From the NCBI RefSeq assembly GCF_003626755.1, contig NZ_RBCJ01000004.1:186001-250000 (forward strand): DNA of 64,000 nucleotides, given 5' to 3'. The notes below the pieces were generated by a model. The model did not search any database. It saw only the letters and a program-made list of their open reading frames with translations, and was not told the origin of the DNA. A program made the translations under genes and the position numbers. Source of the DNA: Ulvibacterium marinum. GTDB lineage: Bacteria > Bacteroidota > Bacteroidia > Flavobacteriales > Flavobacteriaceae. This document shows positions 34,406 through 42,952 of the stretch, piece by piece; position 1 is the first letter of the stretch; the number at the start of each line of letters is the position of its first letter.

Positions 34406-36319
34406 ATGAAAACATGGATACTCGCAGGATTGATAATGGGATTATTGGCCTGCACGAACGGAATTCAAAAAAGTAAAAATGAAAAAGTTATGAATACCAC
34501 AGAGACACAACAAATGGATATAGCAAACGAAAAGACGGGCATCCAAACCGTAGCGGAACGTCTTTTTAGTGCCACAGATCAGAGGGATTGGGAAACGGTA
34601 AAATCTGTTATGACGGATTCGGTATACGTAGATTATACCTCTTTGGGCGGTGACGCCGGATTTAAAACCCCAGACACCATTGTCAACGGTTGGCAACAAT
34701 TATTGCCTGGTTTTGACAAAACCGTACACCAGATACACAACTTTGCGATTTGGATTGCGGGCAATCGGGCCACGGCTACTTTTGATGGTATCGCCATACA
34801 TTATTTGGAAAACAGGGATTGGACCGTCTTTGTAGGCTATGATACCGAATACATCAAGGAAAATGGGGCATGGAAATTGGCACGTATCGATGTCTCGCTC
34901 TATGATCAGGCCGGCGATACCTTGTTACCGCAATTGGCCCTAAATCACGTTCAGGAAGGGAATAGCAATGCTTTTGCCAAGGCAGACCCCCAAAGGATAA
35001 CTGCAATCCAAGACTTCTTTAGAGCACTTGAAGCCCGAAAATTGGAAAATGTCCTATCCTCCTTTACAACCGATGCAGCGCAAACAATGCCCCTGGCTCC
35101 TGGCAATTTTCCAAAGCAACTGACGGGAATAGCTGCCATCAAAAATCAGTACACTGGCGTAATGGGTTATGAGCAGTCCTATGATATCGAATATTTCACC
35201 ACTCAAAATCCCGATGTTTACATAGCCAAGTATCAGGGCACCATCACCACCAACGAAGGCAAACCCTACAATAATAGCTATGTGGGGATATTTACCTTGG
35301 AAGATGATAAAATCGCGAACTTTGTGGAATACTTCAATCCCAATATTCTCCTCAACGGATGGCCCGGATTAAAGCCTGCACATTATTCTGTACATCAAGC
35401 GGGTGCCGCCTCGGACAGCGGGGTAACCTTGAAGGAAATCACCTTTAATAGTAACGGTGCAAACTTGAAAGGGCATCTATTCCTACCCCCCAACTTTGAT
35501 GCTACCCAAAAATACCCAGCGGCCATAGTTGCCGGAAGTTGGACAAGTATCAAGGAACAAATGCCCGATGAATACGCAAGTGTAATGGCCAAGGATGGTT
35601 TTATTACCATGACTTTTGATTTCACTGGATTTGGTGAAAGTGAAGGGCAGCCTAGGCAAGTTGAGGATTACCGTCTTAAAATAGCGGATATTAAGGCAGC
35701 CGTAGATTATTTGGAGACCCACTCCAATATTGATATGGATAAACTATCCGCCCTAGGTGTTTGTGCCAGTTCCGGGTATATGGCACATGCTACTGCCCAA
35801 GATACCCGTATTAAAAAATTGGTGTTGGTAGCTCCTTGGTTACACAACCCGGCCATAGCCAAAAGCATCTACGACATGCGTCCTGGGGGCACCGCTGGTT
35901 TACTGGAAGCTTCCAAAGAAGCAAAGCGGAAGTACGCGGAAACCGGTATAATGGAATATGTTCTGGCCGCCAGTGAACTAGATTCCCTAAGCGCCATGTA
36001 TGTTCCCCAAGGTGCCTTTGATTACTACTTGAGCCCCGCCAAGGCCGCCGGACCAAAATACGATAATCGTTTTGCGGTGAGCAGTTGGGAACCCTGGTTG
36101 ACCTTTGACGGTATCTCCATAGGTAAGGACATTACACAACCAGTGTTCATCGTACATAGCGAAAGTGGTGCAGTACCCCAAGGAACCAAGGAGTTCTATG
36201 AACTGATAAAAGGGGAAAAGGACATTAAATGGCTGAATGAATACAACCAACAACAATTGTATTTTGAGGAAGACGCCGTACAGGCCGCTATGAACGAAGC
36301 TGTAAACTATTTGAAATAA
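34406..36319 (+). CDS. Lipoprotein fusing two NTF2-like domains and an alpha/beta hydrolase
   Basis: A 637-residue protein with a lipoprotein signal (GLLAC, Cys16). Two SnoaL/NTF2-like domains follow (about residues 45-170, TVAERLFSATDQRDWETVKS; and 190-310, ITAIQDFFRALEARKLENVL), then an alpha/beta hydrolase (about 330-637). Its nucleophile elbow is LGVCASSGYM with Cys453 where most relatives have Ser, as in the YcjY-like group. FTGFGESEG is the preceding loop. Substrate unknown. It lies 27 nt upstream of an aldo/keto reductase and behind the AraC-type promoter, so the two are likely an AraC-controlled pair. Confidence 0.85.
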   Translation: MKTWILAGLIMGLLACTNGIQKSKNEKVMNTTETQQMDIANEKTGIQTVAERLFSATDQRDWETVKSVMTDSVYVDYTSLGGDAGFKTPDTIVNGWQQLLPGFDKTVHQIHNFAIWIAGNRATATFDGIAIHYLENRDWTVFVGYDTEYIKENGAWKLARIDVSLYDQAGDTLLPQLALNHVQEGNSNAFAKADPQRITAIQDFFRALEARKLENVLSSFTTDAAQTMPLAPGNFPKQLTGIAAIKNQYTGVMGYEQSYDIEYFTTQNPDVYIAKYQGTITTNEGKPYNNSYVGIFTLEDDKIANFVEYFNPNILLNGWPGLKPAHYSVHQAGAASDSGVTLKEITFNSNGANLKGHLFLPPNFDATQKYPAAIVAGSWTSIKEQMPDEYASVMAKDGFITMTFDFTGFGESEGQPRQVEDYRLKIADIKAAVDYLETHSNIDMDKLSALGVCASSGYMAHATAQDTRIKKLVLVAPWLHNPAIAKSIYDMRPGGTAGLLEASKEAKRKYAETGIMEYVLAASELDSLSAMYVPQGAFDYYLSPAKAAGPKYDNRFAVSSWEPWLTFDGISIGKDITQPVFIVHSESGAVPQGTKEFYELIKGEKDIKWLNEYNQQQLYFEEDAVQAAMNEAVNYLK

Positions 36320-36346
36320 AAATGAATAACCTTAAAAATTAAAAAG

Positions 36347-37381
36347 ATGAACTATAAATTATTGGGAAATACAGGATTGCGCGTATCGGAAATCGCCTTG
36401 GGAACCATGACCTTTGGTACAGAGGCAGGCTGGGGTGCGGACAAGGAAACAAGCCAACAGATGTATGATGCCTTCATAAAGGCGAGTGGAAACTTCATTG
36501 ATACGGCCAACGAAATATACACCGGAGGAACCAGCGAGAAATTTGTTGGTGAGTTTATTAAAAGTGAGAGGGACTCCATTGTATTGGGCACCAAGTATAC
36601 GGACGCTATGCCGGGAACAGACCCCAATAGGGCCGGAAACAGCAGAAAAAGTATGATGCAGTCCCTACATAGAAGCCTTAAACGCTTGGATACTGAATAC
36701 ATAGATATCTTTTGGCTTCACTCCTGGGATTTTATGTCCCCGGTGGAAGAGGTTATGCAATCACTGAACGATATGATACGACAAGGTAAGGTATTGTACC
36801 TAGGAATTTCGGACGCCCCCGCCTGGGTTATCAGCAAGGCCAATATGTATGCAAGGCAAAATGGATTGACCCCATTTGAAGCTTCCCAGATCGAATACAG
36901 TTTAATACAACGAACCGGGGAACGTGAATTGTTGCCCATGGCAAAGGATGAAGGGATGACCACCTTGGCCTGGTCTCCCTTATCCTCCGGAATCTTGACC
37001 GGAAAGTACAATACGGATGATGAGAAGGGAACCCGGAGGTTGGATGTGTCGGAATTTGCCGCACTTTCCGAACGCAACCTGGGCATAGCTGCAAAGGTCA
37101 TCGAAATTGCAAGAAAAAATGAGGTAAGCCCAGCAACTGTGGCCATAAGTTTTGTAAAACAACAAGGGCTGATTCCCATCTTGGGTGGCACCAAATTACG
37201 TCATATCGAATCAAATTTGGAAAGCATCGACTTTGAGCTCAATTCCGATGACATAGCCTTACTTCAAGGGGAAAGCACTATTGAAATGGGATTCCCCCAC
37301 GACTTTCTGAAGGCGACACAAGCCGTGACCTATGGAGGCCAATTGGAAAACATAATTCATACCAGGCCAAATATCTATTAA
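36347..37381 (+). CDS. Aldo/keto reductase
   Basis: A 344-residue (alpha/beta)8-barrel NADPH reductase. The start MNYKLLGNTGLRVSEIALGTM is typical; the catalytic tetrad is Asp in NFIDTANEIY, Tyr in the same motif, Lys in VLGTKYTD and His in FWLHSWD. GGTKLRHIESNLES is the cofactor-binding end. ANEIYTGG replaces the common ANxYGxG. It probably reduces a small carbonyl compound. Its stop is followed 24 nt later by a strong terminator, which ends the operon started at 34406. Confidence 0.93.
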   Translation: MNYKLLGNTGLRVSEIALGTMTFGTEAGWGADKETSQQMYDAFIKASGNFIDTANEIYTGGTSEKFVGEFIKSERDSIVLGTKYTDAMPGTDPNRAGNSRKSMMQSLHRSLKRLDTEYIDIFWLHSWDFMSPVEEVMQSLNDMIRQGKVLYLGISDAPAWVISKANMYARQNGLTPFEASQIEYSLIQRTGERELLPMAKDEGMTTLAWSPLSSGILTGKYNTDDEKGTRRLDVSEFAALSERNLGIAAKVIEIARKNEVSPATVAISFVKQQGLIPILGGTKLRHIESNLESIDFELNSDDIALLQGESTIEMGFPHDFLKATQAVTYGGQLENIIHTRPNIY

Positions 37382-37405
37382 GTTTCGTTAAATCACTTTT
37401 ATAAA

Positions 37406-37436
37406 GTAGGACCGCTTACTGCGGTCCTACTTTTTT
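37406..37436 (+). terminator. Rho-independent terminator
   Basis: GTAGGACCGC (37406-37415) and GCGGTCCTAC (37421-37430) form a perfect 10-bp stem with a 5-nt loop, followed by six T (37431-37436). It ends the NTF2-hydrolase / aldo-keto reductase operon. Confidence 0.95.
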
Positions 37437-37693
37437 CTGGATACCGAAAAAGGATGTCTTTAACAAAACCGTTGGTAATTAACCCTAATCACCTAAGATC
37501 GCCATAGGGCTTGATAACCAAGGAAAAAGTGTAAATTAGGCTGGATATAAAACTTTTGTCAACATCCAAGAAATCAAAGTTACAAATAGGGTGTTGTAAG
37601 AGCACAGGCTACCATGCCACGCCGAAATGGTTTGTCATGCTGGCATTCGGTAAATTGGAAATCAAGGACACGATTATTATCGTTATTTCAAAA
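37437..37693. other. Non-coding stretch before the ankyrin-propeller gene
   Basis: No supported gene after the terminator at 37406-37436. An in-frame open stretch from 37556 runs into the ankyrin gene but has no signal peptide at its start, so it is treated as upstream sequence. Confidence 0.4.
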
Positions 37694-39076
37694 ATGAACA
37701 ATAAAAAGATACTACTCATACTACTGTTGCTAACAAGCCTTCCTACGATGGCCCAAAATCTATTTAGAACAACATGCCAGGGAAATCTGGATAAATTGGA
37801 TTCACTGCTTGCCCATCAAGACGTTAATCTACAAGATGATAGGGGCAGGTCGTTACTACACTGGGCCCTAGGCTGCAAAAAGAAAGAAGCTTTTGACTTT
37901 CTAATCGAGAAGGGAATTGACATCAACCTGGAGGATAATGAAAAACGCACACCGATGTACGTTGCCGTTAATTTCAATGATGAATATTCTTTTGATCGAC
38001 TTCAAAAACTGCAACCCAATAACTCATGGATCCAAAACTATGGAACGGCACTTTTGGAACGTGCCGTATTAAACAAGGATACACGGTTCGTTGAAAAACT
38101 GGTACGATTAGGTATCGATAGCAACACAAAAAATGAACGCGGAAGCACCCCATTGGAAATAGCAAAACGATTGGGTGCAGATGATATCTATGGATTGTTA
38201 CTGTCCTTAGGTGCCGATGAAAGCGAAGTACGAAGTATTGTAATAAAGGGTGAATATATGGGGCAAAAACCTCCGGGAACCGTACCGAAGTTGTTTGCCC
38301 CGAATTTTATATCGACCGAAGAATCCGAATTTGGTTCTGTTTTTAATACGGAGGGTGCCGAATTTTATTTCGGGGTAGATGTAAACGGAAAAAGTGAGAT
38401 TCGGTATTCCAAAGTGACAAACAATCAATGGAGCAAACCCGAAACCATATTCTCGCACGAGCGATACGGTTACAATGACCCCTTTCTTTCAAATGATGAA
38501 AACAGATTGTACTTTATTTCCAAAAGGGCCTTGGACGGCATAGGGGAACCAAAGGACGTGGACATCTGGTATGCGGAAAAAGAAAAGAAAGGATGGTCGC
38601 AACCCATTAATGCCGGTACGAATATCAACACAAAAGGAAACGAATACTATATTTCCTTTACCAAGGAAGGTTCCCTATATTTTTCATCAAACGGCCACAA
38701 TCCAAACAAAACAGACTACGATATCTATTATTCTAGAAATGTAAATGGTACCTATCAAAAACCGGTTGTATTAAATGACAATATCAATACAGCGGACTAT
38801 GAAGCGGATGTGTTTGTTTCACCGGATGAGTCCTATATCATTTTCTGTTCCACACGCGTAAGTGGATATGGACGCGGCGATCTCTATATAAGTTTTAAAG
38901 ACGAAGATGGCACTTGGACAAAGGCTGTAAATATGGGTGAAGCGATAAACACTAAAAATTATGAATATTGTCCTTTTGTGACCAAGGACGGGAAATATCT
39001 ATTTTACACCAGCAATCAGGATATTTACTGGGTGAGCACTGAAGTGATTCATGAAATCAAAGAAAATAGCAGGTAA
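37694..39076 (+). CDS. Ankyrin-repeat plus PD40 propeller protein, exported
   Basis: A 460-residue protein with a signal peptide (KILLILLLLTSLPTMAQ). Ankyrin repeats cover about residues 25-175 (DDRGRSLLHWALGCKKKEAF, DNEKRTPMYVAVNFN, NERGSTPLEIAKRLGADDIY). PD40 blades follow (FGSVFNTEGAEFYFGV, YNDPFLSNDENRLYFISK, YISFTKEGSLYFSSNG, VFVSPDESYIIFCSTR, CPFVTKDGKYLFYTS). The C-terminal half is like the lipoprotein at 16365. Fusion of ankyrin repeats to a TolB-like propeller is not common and suggests a binding scaffold in the periplasm. Confidence 0.85.
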   Translation: MNNKKILLILLLLTSLPTMAQNLFRTTCQGNLDKLDSLLAHQDVNLQDDRGRSLLHWALGCKKKEAFDFLIEKGIDINLEDNEKRTPMYVAVNFNDEYSFDRLQKLQPNNSWIQNYGTALLERAVLNKDTRFVEKLVRLGIDSNTKNERGSTPLEIAKRLGADDIYGLLLSLGADESEVRSIVIKGEYMGQKPPGTVPKLFAPNFISTEESEFGSVFNTEGAEFYFGVDVNGKSEIRYSKVTNNQWSKPETIFSHERYGYNDPFLSNDENRLYFISKRALDGIGEPKDVDIWYAEKEKKGWSQPINAGTNINTKGNEYYISFTKEGSLYFSSNGHNPNKTDYDIYYSRNVNGTYQKPVVLNDNINTADYEADVFVSPDESYIIFCSTRVSGYGRGDLYISFKDEDGTWTKAVNMGEAINTKNYEYCPFVTKDGKYLFYTSNQDIYWVSTEVIHEIKENSR

Positions 39077-39161
39077 TACTCACAAGGGGCAATCCAGCTT
39101 TTACCCATAATTGCATACAAACAACAATGTAAGTCATTACAGAAACAGGTACGCTAAACAC

Positions 39162-39755
39162 ATGATGAAGAAAAACTATGAAAGCTATCTTAATTCCTAC
39201 CTAAAAAATTTGAGTCATTCCACTCCTCGGGAAATCGATGCTATTAGACCTGATCTTACGATCAAGGAGTATCGCAAACGGGATTTTTTCCTAAAACGAG
39301 GCGACGTCCAAAAGGAAATGGGGTTCATTTCTGTGGGTTTGGTTCGCAGATACTACATTAATGAAAAAGGCAATCAAATAACAACTGGCTTTGCCAAGGA
39401 GAACGAATATCTTACGGACTATCCGGCGTTTATAAAACAGAGGCCGACCAAATACTTTCTGCAATGTATAGAGCCCTCCGTAATCATTGGTGTACCCTAT
39501 AGCATTATTCAGTTAAGCTACGAGAAATTCACGAACGGGCAATTATACGGTCGATTGATGGCCGAACAGACCCTCACGATCCTAAACGATCGCATTGAGG
39601 GCTTTCTATTCAATACCGCAGAAGAAAGGTATTTGAAATTCGTTAAGGAGCATCCGGAATTAATGAATCGCGTAAGCCTTACGCATTTATCTTCCTTCCT
39701 GGGAATTGAAAGGCAATCCTTGAGTAGAATTAGAAAAAGAATTACCAAAAAATGA
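39162..39755 (+). CDS. Crp/Fnr-family transcriptional regulator
   Basis: A 197-residue protein (start ATG 39162 or 39165). The cNMP-type barrel has IKEYRKRDFFLKRGDVQKEM and the C-terminal helix-turn-helix has LTHLSSFLGIERQSLSRIRKR. It closely resembles the other short Crp/Fnr proteins at 8530 and 29430, which lack cysteines for an iron-sulfur centre. The amidohydrolase gene starts 82 nt downstream and may be controlled by it. Confidence 0.88.
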   Translation: MMKKNYESYLNSYLKNLSHSTPREIDAIRPDLTIKEYRKRDFFLKRGDVQKEMGFISVGLVRRYYINEKGNQITTGFAKENEYLTDYPAFIKQRPTKYFLQCIEPSVIIGVPYSIIQLSYEKFTNGQLYGRLMAEQTLTILNDRIEGFLFNTAEERYLKFVKEHPELMNRVSLTHLSSFLGIERQSLSRIRKRITKK

Positions 39756-39837
39756 TTTTGTCACAAAGGTGTCAGGTTTTGGTCAACTTAGAAAACCATC
39801 TTCGCATTATCTTCTTACGTACTTAAAAAGGCATGTT

Positions 39838-41382
39838 ATGAATTGGAAAAAAATATGGAAATACATACTTATGCTGCTAGCCGTAGGATTCGTACTCCTT
39901 TGGTATTTTTCAGAACGCAAAATAAGTAGAATATATGGAGATCTCACAGAGAAAGTCGGCGCTGATAGCTTCCTCCTTGATGCACAGCCTGTCTTGATCA
40001 AAAATATCAGTGTCCTCTCTCAAGATGGAAAACGATTTGTACCCCATCAATCCGTATTGGTAGAAGAAGGCTTAATAGTTTCCATTGACTCAATTATAGA
40101 CGATTCCCCAGACGTAAAAATCATCAACGGAGCAGATAAATTTTTAATCCCCGGCCTTATAGACTCCCACGTGCACTTGTTGAAGAGCCCTAACGACTTA
40201 TTGCTATATATCGCCAATGGGGTTACGGAAATTCGAGAAATGATGGGTGATGAAGTTCATTTGCAATGGAGACGAGAGATTGAGCAAGGGAAACGGATCG
40301 GGCCGGACATGTACATTGCCTCACCAAGAATAGGGAGCTTTGGAAAGGTTGAGGGCTGGTTTATGAATTGGACCCAAGGATTTGAATCGGTCAAGAATGA
40401 AAAAGAGGCAAAGCGGCTTGTTGAGGAGATGGCAGAAAAGGGTTATGATGGCATTAAGATTTATTCTCAATTAAATGCGGACGGTTACAAGTCTATAAAC
40501 GAGCTCGCACCAAAAAGCGATCTGGATGTTATAGGCCATATTCCGTTTAGTGTGGACCTTGAGGACTTTTTAATGTCCAACCAAGAGGAAGTAGCCCACT
40601 TGGAAGAACTCATGAAACCGATACTGTGGGAAAATGGGGGGTTTGATGGCATAAAGAACCAAACAGACGCCAATGATTTTCTAGCCGCTGTGGACAAAAA
40701 GACCAAGGAACTTGCGCCAGGGTTGGCTGAAAAAGATATCGTCGTAACCACTACCCTTTGGCTTATGGAAAGCTTTGTAAAACAAAAATTCAGTATAGAC
40801 CAGATCTTAAGCGAAGTAGAACTGACCTATGTAAATCCCGGTTTAAGTGAGTGGGACGAAAATATACCCGGCCTGGGATGGTTACCGACCGTGAATCGGT
40901 ATCGAATCTTAGATGTCGAAACCTTTACTCCCTCCCAGTTGGAGCGAATAAAAATCTTTTGGGCAGCTTATGCCGAGGCATGCAGGATTACACTACGTAA
41001 CCTAAATGAAAACGGCGTAAGAATACTGGCCGGAACCGATGCAAATGTACCTTGTGCGGTACCGGGCTTTTCGCTACATGACGAATTAGTAAGTTTAAGG
41101 GACGCGGGAATGTCCCCCGCCGAAGTACTGCAATCCGTTACAAGCACACCAGGGGAATGGCTAGGTAAAAATACCGGTATACTTAAGCAGGGGGCCAAGG
41201 CCAACCTGATTATACTGGATAAGAATCCCCTGATGGACATCGCCAACACCCGAAGCATAAACTCGGTTATGGTCAATGGGCGGTATTATAAAAAATCGGT
41301 ACTAAACGATATGCTCAATGCTGTCAAAAACAACAACGAAGCAAGCAGGACGGTAGATATTACAAAATACACGAAAGAATAA
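39838..41382 (+). CDS. Membrane-anchored amidohydrolase
   Basis: A 514-residue protein with an N-terminal membrane segment (about residues 8-26) and an amidohydrolase TIM barrel. The metal-binding H-x-H is in LIPGLIDSHVHLLKS, the distal His is in DLDVIGHIPFSVD, and the barrel-end Asp is in RILAGTDANVPCAVPG. TPGEWLGKNTGILKQGAKAN and LIILDKNPL are the usual C-terminal composite domain. It is of the imidazolonepropionase/prolidase-like class; the amide or ester cleaved is unknown. ATG at 39838 is used as the membrane segment follows. Confidence 0.88.
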   Translation: MNWKKIWKYILMLLAVGFVLLWYFSERKISRIYGDLTEKVGADSFLLDAQPVLIKNISVLSQDGKRFVPHQSVLVEEGLIVSIDSIIDDSPDVKIINGADKFLIPGLIDSHVHLLKSPNDLLLYIANGVTEIREMMGDEVHLQWRREIEQGKRIGPDMYIASPRIGSFGKVEGWFMNWTQGFESVKNEKEAKRLVEEMAEKGYDGIKIYSQLNADGYKSINELAPKSDLDVIGHIPFSVDLEDFLMSNQEEVAHLEELMKPILWENGGFDGIKNQTDANDFLAAVDKKTKELAPGLAEKDIVVTTTLWLMESFVKQKFSIDQILSEVELTYVNPGLSEWDENIPGLGWLPTVNRYRILDVETFTPSQLERIKIFWAAYAEACRITLRNLNENGVRILAGTDANVPCAVPGFSLHDELVSLRDAGMSPAEVLQSVTSTPGEWLGKNTGILKQGAKANLIILDKNPLMDIANTRSINSVMVNGRYYKKSVLNDMLNAVKNNNEASRTVDITKYTKE

Positions 41383-41414
41383 TCTAGGGTACATTAAGGC
41401 ACATGATGAATTAA

Positions 41415-41445
41415 TAGCCGGATTTCCAACGAGAAATTCCGGCTA
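41415..41445. terminator. Hairpin after the amidohydrolase gene
   Basis: TAGCCGG (41415-41421) pairs with CCGGCTA (41439-41445), and the inner ATTTC pairs with GAAAT with one bulged T. The stem is strong but no T-run follows on the + strand. It may end amidohydrolase transcription or act as a processing stem. Confidence 0.45.
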
Positions 41446-41498
41446 TCAGTTATCTTTACAAAGGCTTTAAAACCGGCCGACATTTTTCCAGAAACCAA

Positions 41499-41966
41499 AT
41501 GAAGTCTTCAATTCAGCTCGCCAATCGGTTCAGGGAAGTAATTCTGAACGGAAAATGGATTGCAAATACAAACGTACAAGATCAACTCCGTAATGTCACC
41601 TTGGAACAGGCCGTGACCGAGATTGACAACTTGAATACTATTGCCAAACTAACATTTCACTTAAACTATTATATTTCCGGGGTATTGAACGTATTTGAAG
41701 GAGGTAATCTGGAAATTCGGGATAAATTTAGTTTTGACCTCCCAAAAATGAATTCGGAACAGGAATGGAGCGACCTTACCACTAATCTTTTTTCAAATGC
41801 GGAAAAATTTGCAAACCATGTTGAACATATGTCGGAAGAAAAACTCAATGCGGAATTTGTGAATACGGACTATGGTGATTTTCGAAGAAACATTGAAGGT
41901 ATGATCGAACACTCTTACTATCATCTGGGGCAAATTGTATTGTTAAGGAAAATGCTTGACCAATAA
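41499..41966 (+). CDS. DinB-like / DUF1572 four-helix protein
   Basis: A 155-residue helical protein of the DinB/YfiT superfamily. His in LTFHLNYYISGVLN and paired His in MIEHSYYHLGQIVLLRK (H-x-x-x-H) sit at the positions of the family's metal ligands. Such proteins bind a divalent metal and may act as thiol-dependent transferases. It appears to be a single-gene unit. The integron-like cassette array begins about 150 nt downstream, so this is the left chromosomal neighbour of the array. Confidence 0.8.
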   Translation: MKSSIQLANRFREVILNGKWIANTNVQDQLRNVTLEQAVTEIDNLNTIAKLTFHLNYYISGVLNVFEGGNLEIRDKFSFDLPKMNSEQEWSDLTTNLFSNAEKFANHVEHMSEEKLNAEFVNTDYGDFRRNIEGMIEHSYYHLGQIVLLRKMLDQ

Positions 41967-42090
41967 AATGCTGCACACGGCAAAGTGTATACCTAATTGT
42001 GCCTAAACTGCCGAAATCTATACCCGCGTGGCAAGAACCTCGTTCAAAGGGATCCAAAATCTCTTATCTTAGTTCTGCATATAAAAGAAA

Positions 42091-42112
42091 TAAACGTACC
42101 TAGGTACGTTTA
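42091..42112. repeat. 22-nt perfect palindrome at the left edge of the cassette array
   Basis: Half-site TAAACGTACCT (42091-42101) is followed by its exact reverse complement (42102-42112). The inner word TAGGTACGTT (42101-42110) also occurs at 4433-4442, at the left edge of the Doc cassette. The first cassette's start box begins 8 nt further on (42120). It may be an operator or part of an attI/attC-like entry site. Confidence 0.5.
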
Positions 42113-42153
42113 TACAATTGTTATGTGTAATTGAGGAAAAGCCGATAAACCAA

Positions 42154-42507
42154 ATGAATAAACCCAAGATAGAAAACCGTCAATTAAAAAATGATTTTTT
42201 GGACGAACACATCTTTGTTGGTCTAAAAAACCTGAATGATGGATTTGACACTGAATCAATTAAATATTTTTCGGAATCAGACTTTCGTATTGTACTAGAA
42301 CGTGTTGAAAAATTTGGATTGGGAATTTATGGCATTGAACCTTGGCAAAATGGAACTTATTATGACGTGTATGGTTTTGAAGATTATGCGAAAACTCCAA
42401 CAGATTCGAGATGGTATAATACAGCATTTGACGACTTTATTGCATCAGGTGAAGAGCTTCTTTATACAGCAACTTATCATATGCCAAAATATGATGATCA
42501 ATTATGA
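42154..42507 (+). CDS. Cassette 1, first gene: protein of unknown function
   Basis: A 117-residue acidic protein with no signal peptide or membrane segment (MNKPKIENRQLKNDFLDEHI; WQNGTYYDVYGFEDYAKTP). I recognise no family. ATG at 42154 is chosen, 34 nt after the cassette start box; an in-frame TTG at 42118 overlaps the box and would be implausible. The stop overlaps the next start as ATGA (42504-42507), so the two proteins are made together and probably work together. The gene is more AT-rich than the neighbouring chromosomal genes. Confidence 0.75.
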   Translation: MNKPKIENRQLKNDFLDEHIFVGLKNLNDGFDTESIKYFSESDFRIVLERVEKFGLGIYGIEPWQNGTYYDVYGFEDYAKTPTDSRWYNTAFDDFIASGEELLYTATYHMPKYDDQL

Positions 42508-42812
42508 AAGAATTATGGTGTTGGAGATGTAAAATGACGGTTCCCATGCTTGATAAAGACGAGTTTGAGATTGCGAAGAAATTATATAACCAAGGATTTA
42601 AAACCAACGGAATCAATATAAAAGAAAGATTTAAACCCTTGCTAGATTATTATACCGGATTGACTGGGTTTGATGAAACCGTGCCAAACGCTATAATGCA
42701 TCATGCTATTCATCAATACGGACCACCATGCGGAAAATGTGGTAAACCATATAGAACGCCAAAAGCATCATACTGTCCAGCTTGTGGGAACAAACGAAAA
42801 GAAAACACATAA
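42504..42812 (+). CDS. Cassette 1, second gene: zinc-ribbon protein
   Basis: A 102-residue protein with two or three CxxC pairs: WCWRC near the start (residues 6-9), then CGKCGKPYRTPKASYCPACG near the C-terminus (two CxxC knuckles about 16 residues apart), a classic zinc ribbon. The middle is helical. It could bind nucleic acid or a protein. Its TAA (42810-42812) lies inside the right box of the cassette (42805-42813), so the gene and the recombination site share bases. Confidence 0.78.
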   Translation: MKELWCWRCKMTVPMLDKDEFEIAKKLYNQGFKTNGINIKERFKPLLDYYTGLTGFDETVPNAIMHHAIHQYGPPCGKCGKPYRTPKASYCPACGNKRKENT

Positions 42813-42876
42813 CACTGTATATGAAATCATAGCACCCTGCGGTATGCTACGCTTCATATACTGACCGTTGTAGCAC
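42805..42876 (+). repeat. attC-like site between cassettes 1 and 2
   Basis: Right box ACACATAAC (42805-42813) and next start box GTTGTAGCAC (42867-42876). GTATATGAA (42817-42825) pairs perfectly with TTCATATAC (42853-42861), and TAGCA (42830-42834) with TGCTA (42845-42849). The two outer boxes pair only at AAC/GTT, because each matches its own cassette instead. Confidence 0.75.
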
Positions 42877-42952
42877 ATTAAAAGAATGAGGCAATCGGTG
42901 GAAGTTAAAAACCTAATAACAAAAATATTTTTAACGTGTTCAGATACATGGG

